NCBI GenBank assembly: GCA_963205105.1
Contig: CAUJJW010000202.1
Location: forward strand, 1 to 50,896
Origin: Verrucomicrobiota bacterium
GTDB lineage: Bacteria; Verrucomicrobiota; Verrucomicrobiia; Limisphaerales; CAIMTB01
Direction of reading: 5' to 3'
Length of the DNA stretch: 50,896 nt
The notes under the pieces were generated by a model. The model worked only from the letters and a program-made list of their open reading frames with translations, was not told the origin of the DNA and did no database searches. Every line of letters begins with the position of its first letter. Positions within the stretch are counted from its first letter, which is position 1. Position numbers and translations under genes: made by a program. Positions 41,938 to 50,896 of this stretch are shown here, piece by piece.

Positions 41938-44900
41938 ATGCAACGCTTGGTGTGTCTGCTGTTGGCTCTTCTTTCCTGGGGCGGATGGTCTCTGCGAGCT
42001 GACGAGGCTCGACTTCTCCGGTTCCCGGCCATTCACGGGGATCAGGTGGTGTTCGGTTACGCCGGCGATTTGTACACCGTCGCCTCCGCCGGTGGCGTCG
42101 CGCGACGCCTGACCAGCGACCCCGACAGTTACGAGATGTTCCCGCGGTTTTCGCCGGACGGACGCCATCTGGCCTTCACCGCCCAGTACGACGGCAACAC
42201 CGAGGTGTACGTCATGCCCGCCCAGGGCGGCGAACCCCGGCGCCTGACCTACACCGCCACCCTCGATCGCGATGATGTCTCCGACCGCATGGGGCCCAAC
42301 AACATCGTGCTCACCTGGCGCGACAACGAGTCCATCGTCTACCGCTCCCGCCGAACCCAATGGAATCCGTTCAAGGGCGAACTGACCATCGCCCGCCTCG
42401 GTGGCGGTGTTCCCGAGACCCTGCCCCTGCCCCGGGGAGGCTGGTGCTCCTTTTCCCCCGACGGCAAGCAACTGGTCTACAACCGGATCTTCCGCGAATT
42501 CCGCACGTGGAAACGCTACCGCGGGGGACAGGCCGACGACCTTTGGCTCTACGACTTCGCCACCCGCGAAACCACCCGCCTCACCGAGAATCCCGCCCAG
42601 GACATGTTCCCCATGTGGAAGGGTGACCGGATCTACTTCGTGTCGGAACGCGACGACAACCGGCAGGCCAACCTCTTCGTGCTCGACCTGAAGACCAAGG
42701 AAACCCGCCAGATCACCCGCTTCACCGAGTTCGCCGTGAAGTTTCCGTCGCTCGACGACGCCGCCATCGTGTTCGAGAACGGCGGTTACCTGCACCGGCT
42801 CGACCTAGCGACCGAACAGGTGACGCGCATCCCCATTGAGATCCGGGAAGACCTCGCCAGCGGACGCGGCGGCTGGCGCGATGTTTCCAAGGACGTCAGC
42901 TCCTCCTTTCCCGCGCCGGACGGATCCAGGGCTGTGGTGGGCGCGCGCGGCGACGTCTTCACCGTTCCCGCCAAACACGGACCCACCCGCAATCTGACCG
43001 CCACACCAGGCACCCACGAACGAGACAGCTCCTGGTCCCCGGACGGCCAATGGATCGCTTACATCAGCGACGCTTCCGGCGAGGACGAACTCTGGATCCG
43101 CGCCCAGGACGGCCTCGCTGAACCACGCCAGCTCACCACGGGCTCCGATACGTACAAATACGCTCCCTCGTGGTCCCCGGACTCCCGCAAGCTCGCTTGG
43201 ACCGACAAGAAGAACCGCCTCCAGTTCGTCGACATCGACTCGAAGGGCGTGCAGGTCGTCGACACTTCGGAGGCCTTTGAAATCCGCGAGTTCGCCTGGG
43301 CGCCCGACAGCCGCTGGATCGCCTACGCCAAACCCGAAGTCCGGCGTTTCTCCCGGATTTTCCTCTTCAGCCTTGAATCCGGGAAATCGATTCCCGCCAC
43401 CGACGGCTGGTTTGATGTCGGGTCGCCGGCGTTCAGCAGCGACGGCAAGTACCTCTTCTTCGTGTCCGAACGCTCCTTCAATCCCACCTACGGCAGCACC
43501 GAGTGGAACCATGTCTACAACGATATGGAGCGGATCTACTTCGTCACCCTCGCCAAGGCCACCAAGTCCCCGTTTGCCCCCAAGTCCGACGAGGTGAAGC
43601 TCAAGGAAGACAAGACAGACAAGACCGACAAACCCGCCGATCCAGCGGCCAAGCCCCCGGACGTGAAACCGGAGGATCGTCCGGTCGGCACCCTCAGTGC
43701 CCTGTTGAACGATCCTCAGTTCCGTCAGGTGGTGACCCAGTTGGCCAAAGCCGGCTCCGAACCCGGCATGGCCACCAACACCGTTCCTTCTTCCACGGCC
43801 ACGACCACCAACACCAACACCCCGGCCTCCACCAACAAGACCGACACCGCCACCGTTACTGTGGCCGTCGACGCCGACGGTCTCCCCGAACGCATCGCCG
43901 CCCTGCCGCCCGGACCGTCGAACTATGGCGCCATCACTTCCGTCGGCGACAAACTGTACTACCTCCGCAAGGGCAAGCTGGTCCTCTACGAACTCGACAA
44001 GGAGAAGGAAACCGAACTGGGCGACGTCGGCGGCTACCGCGTCACCGCCGACAGGAAGAAGATGCTCGTGCGGACCGGAGGCGACCTCGCCATCATCGAC
44101 CTTCCCACCGGCAAGTTGGATGTGGGCGACAAGAAACTGAGTCTCAGCGACGTCCGGGTCGCGCTGGATCGCCCGGCTGAATGGAGCCAGATCTACGCCG
44201 AATGCTGGCGGCAGATGCGGGACTTCTTTTATGCCCCCAATCTCCATGGAGTGGATTGGGCGGCGATGCGGCGGCGTTACGAACCCCTCCTGCCCCATGT
44301 CCGTCACCGGGCCGACCTGACCTACGTCATCGGCGAACTGATCGGCGAACTCAACGCCGGCCATGCCTACGTCGGCGGCGGCGATTACCCCAAACCCGAG
44401 CGCATCCCTCTGGGCTTGCTCGGTGCCGACATCCGTCGGGACGCCTCCGGCTACTACCGGATCGAAAAGATCCTCCGCGGACAGAACTGGGATCCACGCT
44501 ACCGAAGTCCGCTCACCGAGATCGGCGTGAACGTGCGGGCAGGCGACCTGATCCTGGCGGTGAACGGCAAGTCCACCCGGGACATGGCGGACTTCTACGC
44601 GTCCATGGTCGGACTGGCCGGCAAGCAAGTGCGTCTGAAGGTTCACTCCGAACCCCGTGAGGAGGGATCCCGGGAAGAGGTGGTGATCCCCACCGACGAT
44701 GAGCAGCCGCTCTATTACCTCAACTGGGTGCTCGGCAACATCGAGACCGTGGAGAAAGCCACCGGCGGCAAGGTCGGTTATGTCCATGTCCCGGACATGG
44801 GCGTCCCGGGCTTGAACGAGTTCGTGAAGTTCTATTACCCGCAGCTGCACAAGGAGGCGCTCATCGTCGATTGCCGCGGCAACGGCGGCGGCAACGTTTC

Positions 44901-45375
44901 CCCGCACATCATCGAACGCCTGCGGCGCGAACCCGCCATGTGGACCATCGCCCGCAACGGCGCGGTGAACGTCGATCCCTCCGGTCAGGTGCTCGGTCCC
45001 AAGGTGCTCCTGCTCGACGCCTTCAGTGCCAGCGACGGCGACATCGTCGCCTACCGCTTCCGCAAACACGGACTGGGCCCGATCATCGGTCAGCGGTCCT
45101 GGGGCGGCGTGGTCGGTATCCGCGGCTCCCTGCCACTGCTGGACGGTGGCTCCCTGAATCGTCCGGAGTTCAGCCGCTTCGACCTCGAAGGCCGCGAATG
45201 GATCATGGAAGGCGTGGGCGTGGAACCGGACATCGTGGTGGACAACGATCCGGCGCGGGAGTTCGCGGGGATCGACGATCAGCTGAACCGTGCCATCTCC
45301 GAGATTCAGCAGGCCCTCGCGCGCAAGCCGGTGGTCATTCCTCCTGTGCCGTCCTACCCGGACAAGCGGCGATAG
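41938..45375 (+). CDS. Tricorn-type protease (S41 family)
   Basis: The 1145-residue protein has a signal peptide (to about residue 21), two sets of beta-propeller repeats up to about residue 540 ('PRFSPDGRHLAFTAQYDGNT', 'DSSWSPDGQWIAYISD'), a low-complexity Lys/Asp/Thr/Pro linker (about 545-665), a PDZ domain (about 820-905) and a C-terminal S41 serine protease core. The catalytic His809 ('NAGHAYVGG'), oxyanion Gly in 'DCRGNGGGN' (about 981-985), Ser1032-Asp1033 and Glu1091 ('IMEGVGVEP') agree closely in spacing with archaeal tricorn (His746, Gly918, Ser965-Asp966, Glu1023). Substrates are probably peptides. The signal peptide puts it in the periplasm or outside, unlike the cytoplasmic archaeal enzyme. 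Confidence 0.95.
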   Translation: MQRLVCLLLALLSWGGWSLRADEARLLRFPAIHGDQVVFGYAGDLYTVASAGGVARRLTSDPDSYEMFPRFSPDGRHLAFTAQYDGNTEVYVMPAQGGEPRRLTYTATLDRDDVSDRMGPNNIVLTWRDNESIVYRSRRTQWNPFKGELTIARLGGGVPETLPLPRGGWCSFSPDGKQLVYNRIFREFRTWKRYRGGQADDLWLYDFATRETTRLTENPAQDMFPMWKGDRIYFVSERDDNRQANLFVLDLKTKETRQITRFTEFAVKFPSLDDAAIVFENGGYLHRLDLATEQVTRIPIEIREDLASGRGGWRDVSKDVSSSFPAPDGSRAVVGARGDVFTVPAKHGPTRNLTATPGTHERDSSWSPDGQWIAYISDASGEDELWIRAQDGLAEPRQLTTGSDTYKYAPSWSPDSRKLAWTDKKNRLQFVDIDSKGVQVVDTSEAFEIREFAWAPDSRWIAYAKPEVRRFSRIFLFSLESGKSIPATDGWFDVGSPAFSSDGKYLFFVSERSFNPTYGSTEWNHVYNDMERIYFVTLAKATKSPFAPKSDEVKLKEDKTDKTDKPADPAAKPPDVKPEDRPVGTLSALLNDPQFRQVVTQLAKAGSEPGMATNTVPSSTATTTNTNTPASTNKTDTATVTVAVDADGLPERIAALPPGPSNYGAITSVGDKLYYLRKGKLVLYELDKEKETELGDVGGYRVTADRKKMLVRTGGDLAIIDLPTGKLDVGDKKLSLSDVRVALDRPAEWSQIYAECWRQMRDFFYAPNLHGVDWAAMRRRYEPLLPHVRHRADLTYVIGELIGELNAGHAYVGGGDYPKPERIPLGLLGADIRRDASGYYRIEKILRGQNWDPRYRSPLTEIGVNVRAGDLILAVNGKSTRDMADFYASMVGLAGKQVRLKVHSEPREEGSREEVVIPTDDEQPLYYLNWVLGNIETVEKATGGKVGYVHVPDMGVPGLNEFVKFYYPQLHKEALIVDCRGNGGGNVSPHIIERLRREPAMWTIARNGAVNVDPSGQVLGPKVLLLDAFSASDGDIVAYRFRKHGLGPIIGQRSWGGVVGIRGSLPLLDGGSLNRPEFSRFDLEGREWIMEGVGVEPDIVVDNDPAREFAGIDDQLNRAISEIQQALARKPVVIPPVPSYPDKRR

Positions 45376-45389
45376 GCCCTAGGCCCGGC

Positions 45390-46265
45390 TTGAAAGGCAG
45401 CCACCTGATTCTCCTGCTGGCGCTCAACGTGGGTTGGGCGGCGCTGCCGGCCATCGTGACCCGTTTGGAGTCGCAACTGGCCCCGCTGGAGTTTGTCTCG
45501 TTGCGTTACGGCTTCGCCTTCGCAGGCCTGGCCGTTGTCTGGCCCTGGCTGCCAGGCAAGCTGCCCCGCGGGCGCGACTTCTGGCGCACGGTGATCATGG
45601 GAATCACCGTCTTCACCGTGGGACACCAGTTTCAGATCCAGGGCATGCAACGCAGCGGGGCCAGCGACGCCGCCATCCTGTTGGTGCTCGATCCGTTGGT
45701 GTCGTCGTTGGGCGCCGCCCTCTTCCTTCACGAGCGCATTCCCGGCAAACGGTGGGCCGGCTTCGCCCTGGCCATCGCCGGGGTCAGCCTGATGTCGCTC
45801 TGGAACCGTTCCGCTCCCCTGCCCGGTCTGATCGCCAACCTGATGATTGTGCTGTCCTTCGTTTCCGAGGCGGTGTGGTCGGTGATGGGCAAGCCCCTGG
45901 TGAGCCGCTGGGGGATTCCCAAAGTCACCGGCTTGGCGCTGGCGGCGGGAACCCTGGCCAACGGGCTGATGTTGCTGCCCGACGCCGCGGGGCACGGATC
46001 GCGCATCGCGGCGCTGACCTGGGAGGCCTGGGGGTGGCTGGCGTTTCTGGGAATCGTGCTGACCGCGGTCGGTTACAGCGTCTGGTATGTGGTGATTCAG
46101 GACGTTCCGGTGAGCGTCGCGGCGATGACGATCTACCTGCAACCGGTGGTCGGCACCCTCCTGGCGGCAACCTGGGCAGGGGCGCAGCCGCATGCCGGGC
46201 ACGCCTGGGGCAGCGTCTTCATCGTGCTCGGCGTGGTCCTGGGCATTCAGAAGGCCAGGAATTAG
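45390..46265 (+). CDS. EamA family transporter
   Basis: The 291-residue protein is hydrophobic with about ten membrane segments in two halves ('LILLLALNVGWAALPAIVTR', 'LVLDPLVSSLGAALFLHERI', 'MTIYLQPVVGTLLAATWAGA'), the pattern of drug/metabolite transporters of the EamA family. Its substrate is unknown. It begins 15 bp after the tricorn stop. The only start that keeps the first membrane segment is a TTG at 45390, with no clear ribosome site, so translation may depend on the upstream gene. Confidence 0.85.
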   Translation: MKGSHLILLLALNVGWAALPAIVTRLESQLAPLEFVSLRYGFAFAGLAVVWPWLPGKLPRGRDFWRTVIMGITVFTVGHQFQIQGMQRSGASDAAILLVLDPLVSSLGAALFLHERIPGKRWAGFALAIAGVSLMSLWNRSAPLPGLIANLMIVLSFVSEAVWSVMGKPLVSRWGIPKVTGLALAAGTLANGLMLLPDAAGHGSRIAALTWEAWGWLAFLGIVLTAVGYSVWYVVIQDVPVSVAAMTIYLQPVVGTLLAATWAGAQPHAGHAWGSVFIVLGVVLGIQKARN

Positions 46266-46454
46266 CTGTTGCGGCTGCTTCCGCGGCTGATAGCTTTCCC
46301 GCCCCTTGTGGCCAGTCATGGCGCGGGGTGAACGGCCTTCAAATCCCGGGTCCGGATGGACCAGGGGGGCCACAACAACACCGAACTGAATCCCGTTATC
46401 CGCGGGATGGCCGGACGCCCCACAGCGGACGGCTGTAGAAAAAAGGAAAAGACA
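46266..46454 (+). promoter_or_regulatory. rpsB leader region with hairpins
   Basis: This 189-bp stretch before rpsB has several short inverted repeats: a 6-bp hairpin (atcccg at 46390-46395 with cgggat at 46403-46408) nested within GGCC arms, and ACAGC/GCTGT at 46422-46436 just before the Shine-Dalgarno. S2 leaders that bind S2 are known in some bacteria. No conserved motif was confirmed here. Confidence 0.35.
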
Positions 46455-47267
46455 GTGCTGACCATCGGTATCAAGGAACTGCTCGAAGCCGGTGTCCATT
46501 TCGGACACCAGACCCGTCGTTGGAACCCCAAGATGAAGCCGTTCATCTTCGAAGGTCGCAACGGGATTCACATCATCGACCTCAGCAAGACGGTCACCCA
46601 GCTGGAAGCCGCCACGACGTTTCTCTTCGAAACCGTGCGTCAGGGCGGGGAAATCCTGTTCGTCGGCACCAAGAAACAGGCCCAGTCCGCCGTTAAGGAA
46701 GCCGCGACCGCCTGCGGCGCCATGCACGTCACCGAACGCTGGCTCGGCGGCACGCTCACCAATTTCTCCACCCTCAAGAAGTCGCTCGAGCGCCTTCGCC
46801 ATATTGAGAAGATGGAGGCCGACGGCAGCATCCTGAATTACGTCAAGCAGGAGCAATCGATGCTCCGCCGCGAAGCCGGCCGCTTGAAGAAGAACCTGGA
46901 TGGCATCCGCATCATGGCCCAGAAGCTTCCCGCCGCCATGCTCGTCGTCGACATCAAGCGCGAACACAACGCTGTCGCCGAAGCCCGCCGCCTGAACATC
47001 CCCCTGATCGCCCTGGTCGACACCAACTGCGACCCCGATCTCGTCGACTACCCGGTCGCCGGCAATGACGACGCCATCCGGTCCGTCCGCCTGATCCTCA
47101 GCGCGATGACCGAAGCCATCAATCGCGGCCGTTCCGAGTACGAAGCCAAGTACGCGCGTCGCAAGACGGTGGAGCCTTCCGAGGCCCCCGCCCCCGCCCC
47201 CGCGCCCGTCGCCGAAGCGCCCGCCGCTGCGGCTCCCGTCACGGAAGCTGCCCCGGCCGCCGCCTGA
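46455..47267 (+). CDS. rpsB: Small ribosomal subunit protein uS2
   Basis: The 270-residue protein is a full S2 ('IKELLEAGVHFGHQTRRWNP', 'MKPFIFEGRNGIHIIDLSKT', 'ERWLGGTLTNFSTLKKSLER', 'NIPLIALVDTNCDPDLVDYP'). It binds the 30S head and is needed for S1 binding. The C-terminus is extended by an Ala/Pro/Glu-rich tail of about 40 residues. The GTG at 46455 was chosen because an AAGGA site lies about 8 nt upstream and the family starts here; a longer ATG frame (46356) is not supported. It forms a conserved pair with tsf. Confidence 0.97.
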   Translation: MLTIGIKELLEAGVHFGHQTRRWNPKMKPFIFEGRNGIHIIDLSKTVTQLEAATTFLFETVRQGGEILFVGTKKQAQSAVKEAATACGAMHVTERWLGGTLTNFSTLKKSLERLRHIEKMEADGSILNYVKQEQSMLRREAGRLKKNLDGIRIMAQKLPAAMLVVDIKREHNAVAEARRLNIPLIALVDTNCDPDLVDYPVAGNDDAIRSVRLILSAMTEAINRGRSEYEAKYARRKTVEPSEAPAPAPAPVAEAPAAAAPVTEAAPAAA

Positions 47268-47295
47268 TCCCGAACCCGCGAATCCCGGGCCGCAA

Positions 47296-47320
47296 GGAAG
47301 GGTGGCCATCCCACCCTTCC
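47296..47320 (+). promoter_or_regulatory. Hairpin between rpsB and tsf
   Basis: A 10-bp perfect stem (GGAAGGGTGG and its complement) with a 5-nt loop lies in the 81-bp gap, 28 bp before the tsf ATG. No T-run follows directly, so it is more likely an RNA processing or attenuating hairpin than a full terminator. Confidence 0.5.
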
Positions 47321-47348
47321 ACCCGGTTCCCAACCCTGACTACTTTTT

Positions 47349-48194
47349 ATGGCTGAGATTACCGCCGCCGCCGTTGGCAAGCTTCGCGAGATGACCAACG
47401 CCGGCCTGATGGACTGCAAAAAGGCCCTCTCCGAGGCCTCTGGAGATCTCGACATTGCGGTCGAAATCCTCCGGAAACGCGGCGTCGCGCAGGCCGCCAA
47501 AAAGGCCGGCCGCGATGCCCGTGAAGGCGTCATCGCCCAAAACATCGCCCCCGGCGGACGCACCGGCGTGCTCGTCGAAATCAATTGCGAAACTGACTTC
47601 GTCGCCAAGAACGACACGTTCAAGGCGTTCTGTGACGACGTCGCCCGCGCCGTCGCCAGCAACCCTGCCGTCGACCTCGAAGCCCTGCGCATCGCGGCCG
47701 TCGCCAAGATCGGCGAAAACATCCGCATCGCCCGCAGCGATCGCTTCGAACTGAACGGCCCTGGCATGATCGCCGCCTACATCCACACCGGCGGCAAGGT
47801 GGGCGTTCTTCTGGAGGTCGGCTGCTCCAAGGACGCAACGCCTTCCACCGAAGGGTTCAAGCAGCTGGTCAAGGACATCACCCTCCAGATCGCGGCCGCC
47901 AGTCCGACCTCCGTGAATCGCGACGGGGTGCCCGCCGAGATCATCGCCAAGGAACGCGAGATCGCCATGCAGTCCGACCGCCTCAAAGGCAAACCGGCCG
48001 CGGCGCTCGAGAAGATCGTGCAGGGCATTCTGGAGAAGTACTACCAGACCGTCTGCCTCACCGAGCAGGGCTTCGTGAAAGATCCCGAAAAGACCGTGCG
48101 CCAGCACCTGGAGAGCACCGGCAAGGCGGTCGACGACACGTTGACCATCCGCCGCTTCCTCCGCTGGCAGGTGGGTGAATCCACCGCCGCCTGA
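47349..48194 (+). CDS. tsf: Translation elongation factor Ts
   Basis: The 281-residue protein is a complete EF-Ts ('AAAVGKLREMTNAGLMDCKK', 'EASGDLDIAVEILRKRG', 'VEINCETDFVAKNDTFKAFC'). It recycles EF-Tu by exchanging GDP for GTP. The start is fixed by the family; it is preceded by 'ctacttttt' with no Shine-Dalgarno. It follows rpsB, the classic order, and ends at a strong terminator. Confidence 0.97.
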   Translation: MAEITAAAVGKLREMTNAGLMDCKKALSEASGDLDIAVEILRKRGVAQAAKKAGRDAREGVIAQNIAPGGRTGVLVEINCETDFVAKNDTFKAFCDDVARAVASNPAVDLEALRIAAVAKIGENIRIARSDRFELNGPGMIAAYIHTGGKVGVLLEVGCSKDATPSTEGFKQLVKDITLQIAAASPTSVNRDGVPAEIIAKEREIAMQSDRLKGKPAAALEKIVQGILEKYYQTVCLTEQGFVKDPEKTVRQHLESTGKAVDDTLTIRRFLRWQVGESTAA

Positions 48195-48222
48195 TTCGGC
48201 GTTTCCGCCGTTTTCATTTCAC

Positions 48223-48275
48223 CAAAACCCCCGATTGGAAGGCCGCTTCTCAGCGCCAACCGGTCGGGGGTTTTG
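48223..48275 (+). terminator. Strong terminator after tsf (bidirectional form)
   Basis: CAAAACCCCCGA at the left pairs with TCGGGGGTTTTG at the right, with further weaker pairing inside. The right arm ends in TTTT, and the left arm gives the same on the minus strand, so it could stop transcription from both sides. Confidence 0.85.
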
Positions 48276-48320
48276 CTTGGGCGGCTCAGCGGAACGATTC
48301 AGATGAAATCCATGGAGTTC

Positions 48321-48471
48321 ACGCCAAGACGCTGAGACGCCAAGAAATGCGACGAACAAGATGAGTGGGGAGCACACTGTCAGCCCACATTCTTGGGTTC
48401 GCGATTCGTTCTGGGCTGGAGCCTCTTTCTCAGCCGGTCCTTCTTTGCGTCTTGGCGTCTTCGCGTGAGAT
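48321..48471. repeat. Imperfect inverted repeat of the 'gacgccaagac' type
   Basis: The arm at 48321-48350 ('tcacgccaagacgc', 'gagacgccaagaa') recurs inverted at 48441-48471 ('ttctttgcgtc', 'ttggcgtcttcgcgtgag'), with about 90 bp between. Motifs of this 'cgcaaagacgc' kind are familiar from intergenic DNA of many bacteria. No gene is attached. Confidence 0.6.
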
Positions 48472-48487
48472 CAACTGAGTTGTTCCT

Positions 48488-49996
48488 CTAGGCCAGCACC
48501 GGTCGAATCACGCTCCCGTGCACGTCGGTCAGCCGGCGTTCGAGCCCGTTGTGGTAGAACGTGAGCCGTTCGTGGTCCAGGCCCAGCAGATGCAGGATCG
48601 TGGCGTGGAAGTCATAGACCGTGGCGACGTCGATGACCGACTGGTACCCAAAATCGTCGGTCGCCCCATGACTGAACGGAGCCCGCACACCCGCACCGGC
48701 CAGCCAGCAGGTGAAACCCTTCGGATTGTGATCCCGACCCTGCGCGCCCTTCTGGAACGTCGGCATCCGGCCGAATTCGGTGCACCACACCACCAGCGTG
48801 TTCTGAAGCAGACCGCGCTGTTTCAGATCCTTGAGAAGACCCGCCGTGGGTTTGTCCAACACCGGGCCATGAACACTGTACTGGCCGGCGAGGTCCTTGT
48901 GTCCGTCCCAGTTGCTCACCCCTTCCCCGCCCGTCTGATACGCGCCGTTGAACAGCTGCACAAAACGCACGCCCTTCTCCACCAGGCGTCGGGCCAGGAT
49001 GCAGTTCCGCGCATAGGCGGCACGGAGGTCCTTCACTTTGGTTCCCGACTCGTCCGCGCCGTAGAGCTTCAAAATGTGCTCCGGTTCGTCCGACAAATCC
49101 GCCACCTCCGGGACGCTGAGCTGCATGCGCGCCGCGAGTTCGTAGCTGGCAATCCGGGCCGCCAGTTCGGTGTCTCCCGGAAAACGCTCCAGATGCCGGT
49201 CATTCAACCGCTGCAAAAAGTCGCGGGTCGCCTGATCGCCCTTCGCCGTGATGCCCTGCGGACGCAACAGATTCCGCACCGGGCTCGCGGCATTGAAGGC
49301 GGTTCCCTGGTAAGCCGCCGGCAGGAAGCCAGGCCCCCAGTTGTTCACACTGTTCTGCGGCTTTCCCCGCGGATCCGGAATCGCCACATACGCCGGCAGA
49401 CTCTGGTCCGAGGTGCCCAATGCGTAGGTGGTCCAGGAACCCACGCTCGGGAAACCGTCCAGCGTGTACCCGGTCGACATGAAGTTCTCCCCCGGACCGT
49501 GCGTGTTGGTCTTCCCCTGCATCGAATGGATGAAACACAGGTCATCCACACAATCGCCCAGATGGGGAACCAGATCCGAAACCATCTTCCCGCACTGCCC
49601 GCGCGGACGGAATTCCCACGGACTTCGGGTGAGCGCACCCTGCTCCCCCTGGAAGGTGATCAACTTTTCATTGCCCGGCATCGGCTGGCCATGGCGCCGG
49701 ATCAGCTCGGGTTTGTAATCGAAGGTGTCGAGGTGGCTGCACGCACCGCTGCAGAAGATCACGAGCACGTTCTTCGCCTGCGGCGGAAAATGCGTCGACC
49801 GCGGCGCGAACGGCTGGGCGGGATCGATGATCGGGCGCACCGGTTCTTTGCCCGAGACACTCGCCGCCAGCAGATTCTGCCGTCCCAGCAGATGCGTCAG
49901 CGCGATCGCTCCCAGGCCCACACCCGCATCCGCGAGAAAACGCCGTCGATCGAGCAGCGGATGGCCGGCAAAAGGCAGTCCCGAAGGGCGCGTCAT
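48488..49996 (-). CDS. DUF1501 family secreted protein (DUF1553-associated)
   Basis: The 502-residue protein has a twin-arginine-like leader ('[20 protein letters not shown]'), then '[20 protein letters not shown]', and conserved blocks '[20 protein letters not shown]', '[20 protein letters not shown]' and '[20 protein letters not shown]'. It is a DUF1501 (sulfatase-fold) protein, and the 'E-F-G-R' and 'D-H-N' motifs could be metal or catalytic sites. Its ATG overlaps the DUF1553 stop in an ATGA, so the two are translated together. In the PVC group this pair often lies with a cytochrome-like gene; here it is predicted to be exported. The substrate is unknown. Confidence 0.93.
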   Translation of the reverse strand: MTRPSGLPFAGHPLLDRRRFLADAGVGLGAIALTHLLGRQNLLAASVSGKEPVRPIIDPAQPFAPRSTHFPPQAKNVLVIFCSGACSHLDTFDYKPELIRRHGQPMPGNEKLITFQGEQGALTRSPWEFRPRGQCGKMVSDLVPHLGDCVDDLCFIHSMQGKTNTHGPGENFMSTGYTLDGFPSVGSWTTYALGTSDQSLPAYVAIPDPRGKPQNSVNNWGPGFLPAAYQGTAFNAASPVRNLLRPQGITAKGDQATRDFLQRLNDRHLERFPGDTELAARIASYELAARMQLSVPEVADLSDEPEHILKLYGADESGTKVKDLRAAYARNCILARRLVEKGVRFVQLFNGAYQTGGEGVSNWDGHKDLAGQYSVHGPVLDKPTAGLLKDLKQRGLLQNTLVVWCTEFGRMPTFQKGAQGRDHNPKGFTCWLAGAGVRAPFSHGATDDFGYQSVIDVATVYDFHATILHLLGLDHERLTFYHNGLERRLTDVHGSVIRPVLA

Positions 49997-50896
49997 GGGA
50001 TGAACAGGAATTCGTTGGCGTTGAACAGCGCACGGGCGACCGCCGGAATCCCCTGCTCCCCCGCGAACGCGAGGGCGTCGCGCGCTTCGTCCGGCGACGG
50101 CGCCCGGTTGAATGCCAGCTGCCACGCGCGCTGGATCTGATCCGGAAGCGCCGGTCCCGCCTCGCGGGCCAGTCGTTCGGTCAGGATCTCCGACTGGCTC
50201 AGGACGAACCGGCTGTTGAACAGGTTCAAGGCCTGAAGCGCCGTCGTCGAAACGCTGCGCTTCGGCACCACCAGGCTTCCGTCCGGGCAATCAAACGCCC
50301 CGAACACATCGTCCTGTTCCATGCGCACTTTGTAGGAATAGACCATGCGCCGGAACTCGGTCGGCCCAAAGTCGTCCTTCGGATGGTAGTGGTACACGTT
50401 CTCGCGATCGACGTTCAGCAGGTGATAGCTGGGCCCGCCACGCTTCAGATCCAAGGCGCCGCTCAAGTGCAGAATGCTGTCACGCACCGCTTCGGCTTCC
50501 AATCGACGTGGCGGAAATCGCCACAGCAGCCGGCTCGCGGCATCCACCCGCAATCCTTCCTCCCGCGGGCTGCTCGATTGCCGCCAGGTGGCGGAGAGCA
50601 GGATCTGTCGTTGGATCGCCTTGATGCTCCAGCGCCGTGCCACCAATTCACTCGCCATCCAATCCAGCAGTTCCGGATGCGTCGGCGGCGAACCGTTCTT
50701 CCCAAAGTCGTTGGGCGTGTCCACCCACCCCACCCCAAAGTGATGCTGCCACAGCCGGTTCACCATCACCCGCGGCGTCAGCGGGTTCGCATCGTCGGCC
50801 AGCCAGTTCGCCAGTTGAAGCCGGCGTGATTGCTCGGGTTCGTCCGCCGACAGCGTCAACGGCCGGAAAACCGACAGCGTGCCGGGGTCGACGACT
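49993..50896 (-). CDS. DUF1553/PSD1 protein, C-terminal part
   Basis: The frame is open at the right edge, so the N-terminal part is missing; about 300 C-terminal residues are visible. They match the DUF1553 (PSD1) domain: '[20 protein letters not shown]', '[20 protein letters not shown]', '[20 protein letters not shown]', '[20 protein letters not shown]', '[20 protein letters not shown]'. Full-length members start with a cytochrome-c-like (PSCyt1) and a DUF1549 (PSCyt2) domain and are exported. It is the upstream gene of the pair with DUF1501. Confidence 0.93.
   Translation of the reverse strand, partial: VVDPGTLSVFRPLTLSADEPEQSRRLQLANWLADDANPLTPRVMVNRLWQHHFGVGWVDTPNDFGKNGSPPTHPELLDWMASELVARRWSIKAIQRQILLSATWRQSSSPREEGLRVDAASRLLWRFPPRRLEAEAVRDSILHLSGALDLKRGGPSYHLLNVDRENVYHYHPKDDFGPTEFRRMVYSYKVRMEQDDVFGAFDCPDGSLVVPKRSVSTTALQALNLFNSRFVLSQSEILTERLAREAGPALPDQIQRAWQLAFNRAPSPDEARDALAFAGEQGIPAVARALFNANEFLFIP

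Noticed and set aside
42805..45069. Long minus-strand open frame (754 codons) inside the tricorn gene
   Set aside because: It is antisense to catalytic and propeller motifs of tricorn, and is a mirror of the high-GC codon pattern.
45354..47333. Long minus-strand open frame across EamA and rpsB
   Set aside because: It overlaps two clear genes in antisense, and the sequence is Gly/Arg/His-rich without domains.

Overview
The window is high-GC DNA from a flagellated member of the Verrucomicrobiota or a close relative in the PVC group. The assignment rests on gene content: a DUF1800/DUF1501 pair, a DUF1553/DUF1501 pair, a pseudopilin-like protein with an H-X9-DG tail motif, a secreted protein ending in a 'FYRLRR' tail, a tricorn-type protease, and intergenic hairpin repeats of the 'agccccggaggggcgg' type. 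No rRNA, tRNA, CRISPR array, integrase or intact insertion sequence was seen.

Layout. 1-6971: a truncated receiver-PAS signalling protein, an orphan OppF-type ATPase, an arginyl/leucyl-transferase-like GNAT protein, a pseudopilin with a small membrane partner, and a secreted multidomain protein. 7018-12142 (minus strand): a tightly coupled chemotaxis operon, cheD-HDOD-cheB-cheX-cheY-[HDOD-CheX]-cheR, with ATGA or 1-nt junctions. cheA, cheW and receptors are not in the window. 12462-17057 (minus): a late flagellar block reading flagellin 1, fliD, a lipoprotein, an FlgM-like protein, fliS and a FliT-like protein. 17530-19205 (plus): fliW, csrA and flagellin 2. 19286-32488 (plus): one 4400-residue reading frame that chains two FkbM-type methyltransferase modules, a ParB-like/nucleotidyltransferase-like module, about eight glycosyltransferase modules and several TPR blocks. 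32528-37452 (minus): DUF1800, DUF1501, a 64-residue protein and a NUDIX hydrolase. 37792-41876: two hypothetical or secreted proteins, one of them bracketed by direct repeats of about 350-420 bp, and a DUF2130 coiled-coil protein. 41938-48194 (plus): tricorn protease, EamA transporter, rpsB and tsf, closed by a strong hairpin terminator. 48488-50896 (minus): the DUF1553/DUF1501 pair, cut by the right edge.

How it fits together. The centre (7-32.5 kb) looks like one functional region that makes, caps, chaperones, regulates and probably glycosylates the flagellar filament and steers it. Sigma-28-like promoters (GCCGAT core, 19-20 nt from the start of the -35 to the -10) lie before flagellin 1, fliD and the FlgM-like gene, and a sigma-54-like -24/-12 site lies before fliW. 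The flagellin 1 leader has a GGA in a perfect hairpin loop and a second GGA pair in its Shine-Dalgarno. This is the expected form of a CsrA target, and csrA and its antagonist fliW are encoded next door. Flagellin 2 lacks these sites. The giant glycosyltransferase next to flagellin 2 is the most unusual feature, and its role as a flagellin-modifying or surface-glycan enzyme is inference from position and domains. All domain calls were made by reading the sequence, with no database search.
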